Below are positions 6,314 through 6,462 of a stretch of 6,462 bases of DNA, piece after piece. Numbering within the stretch: position 1 is the first letter of the stretch; every line of letters begins with the position of its first letter. Position numbers and translations under genes: made by a program. This DNA comes from Chloroflexota bacterium (GTDB taxonomy: Bacteria > Chloroflexota > Dormibacteria > Dormibacterales > Dormibacteraceae), in contig VBJR01000009.1 of the NCBI GenBank assembly GCA_005880175.1, positions 1 to 6,462 of the forward strand. The letters are read 5' to 3'. The notes beneath the pieces are model-generated. The model worked only from the letters and a program-made list of their open reading frames with translations, was not told the DNA's origin and did no database searches.

Positions 6314-6330
6314 CATCGAGCGAACCGATG
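6314..6330. promoter_or_regulatory. Candidate autoregulatory operator upstream of tetR
   Basis: CATCG-N7-CGATG is a perfect 5-bp dyad spanning 17 bp, the usual size for TetR-family operators. It lies about 20 bp upstream of the -10 box, covering the -35 region. A wider GGTCCC/GGGACC inverted pair (6297-6302, 6330-6335) brackets it. Binding by this repressor is inferred from position only. Confidence 0.3.
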
Positions 6331-6382
6331 GGACCCTCGCGTGTTCGGACCCTGGAGCCCGTGGGCGGGCCACCCAGGCCTC

Positions 6383-6435
6383 TGCCGTACCTGCGCCACG
6401 TCCTCGGGCCTGAATGACGTGGCGGCGGTACGGCA
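6383..6435. repeat. 53-nt inverted repeat with 20-nt arms (18/20 matched)
   Basis: The left arm (6383-6402) reads TGCCGTACC-TGC-GCCACGTC. The right arm (6416-6435) is its reverse complement except for two positions in the central triplet, and the loop is 13 nt. No U-run follows on either strand, so it is not a standard intrinsic terminator. It could be a structured RNA, a terminator of an upstream-reading gene beyond the window, a paired operator, or a small repeat element. The arms are too similar for chance. Confidence 0.8.
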
Positions 6436-6462
6436 ACCCCCTGAAGGCGTCGCAGCGCGCCG

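Larger units (their letters stand above)
6281..6462. other. Non-coding region upstream of tetR
   Basis: These 182 bp hold the tetR promoter signals, the dyads and the long inverted repeat, but no supported gene. A frame open from GTG 6341 to the right edge (40 codons) lacks a ribosome-binding site, has weak GC3 bias for this genome, and is crossed by the inverted repeat. GGACCCT occurs twice (6331-6337, 6347-6353). Confidence 0.5.

Noticed and set aside
6341..6462. Partial gene starting at GTG 6341 and running off the right edge
   Set aside because: No ribosome-binding site, weak GC3 bias, and a long inverted repeat lies within it.
6341..6462. tRNA or CRISPR repeat in the right-edge structured region
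   Set aside because: The stem has no cloverleaf, T-loop or anticodon features, and there is no repeated unit with spacers.

Overview
The window is about 70% or more G+C with strong GC3 in its coding regions. It reads as a chromosomal segment of a high-GC Gram-positive-type bacterium. An actinomycete-related lineage outside the Streptomyces/Mycobacterium core (for example Thermoleophilia- or Rubrobacter-like) is my best guess. The PNPase N-terminus looks like the general bacterial type rather than the long GpsI-style N-terminus I recall from Streptomyces. The rpsO and tetR starts show leaderless or near-leaderless signals. The lineage is inference; the protein families are not in doubt.

Layout, left to right. 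(1) The 3' part of a gamma-glutamyltransferase-family N-terminal nucleophile hydrolase (2-1264, +), cut by the window edge; the autoprocessing threonine is visible but the branch looks non-classical. (2) A homologue of BpsA, the branched-polyamine (N4-bis(aminopropyl)spermidine) synthase (about 1261-2799, +). It has an N-terminal winged helix, GDHDLTS and TDPPY motifs, and an extra C-terminal region of about 220 residues. Its likely start is a CTG that overlaps the previous stop as CTGA. (3) rpsO, ribosomal protein S15 (2812-3081, +). It is forced to use a TTG start with no Shine-Dalgarno, just downstream of a perfect TATAAT that overlaps the preceding stop codon. (4) A 125-bp leader with a perfect 22-bp GC palindrome and a possible hairpin over the pnp ribosome-binding site. 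(5) pnp, polynucleotide phosphorylase (3207-5516, +), complete with both RNase PH cores, KH, S1 and an RGG-like Gly/Arg tail. A strong 15-bp hairpin terminator follows at 5526-5557. (6) A 128-bp intergenic region with a C-rich pyrimidine tract and an AT-rich island. The island holds nested dyads and a leftward TTGACA-N16-TAATAT promoter-like pair. (7) A convergent tetR-family repressor (5645-6280, -) with a leaderless-type -10 box. (8) About 180 bp of non-coding DNA to the right edge, holding a 53-nt inverted repeat with 20-nt arms.

How the genes fit together. rpsO-pnp is the widely conserved translation/RNA-decay pair, probably transcribed mostly from the TATAAT promoter and by read-through from upstream. 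The hydrolase and polyamine-synthase genes appear translationally coupled, which may point to shared amine or glutamyl metabolism, but that link is inference. The tetR gene is convergent to pnp and probably autoregulated. Its targets are not evident here.

Nothing in the window is a mobile element, CRISPR array, tRNA or rRNA. The most unusual material is the long-tailed BpsA homologue with its possible CTG start, the orphan promoter/dyad island at 5606-5648, and the long inverted repeat at 6383-6435.
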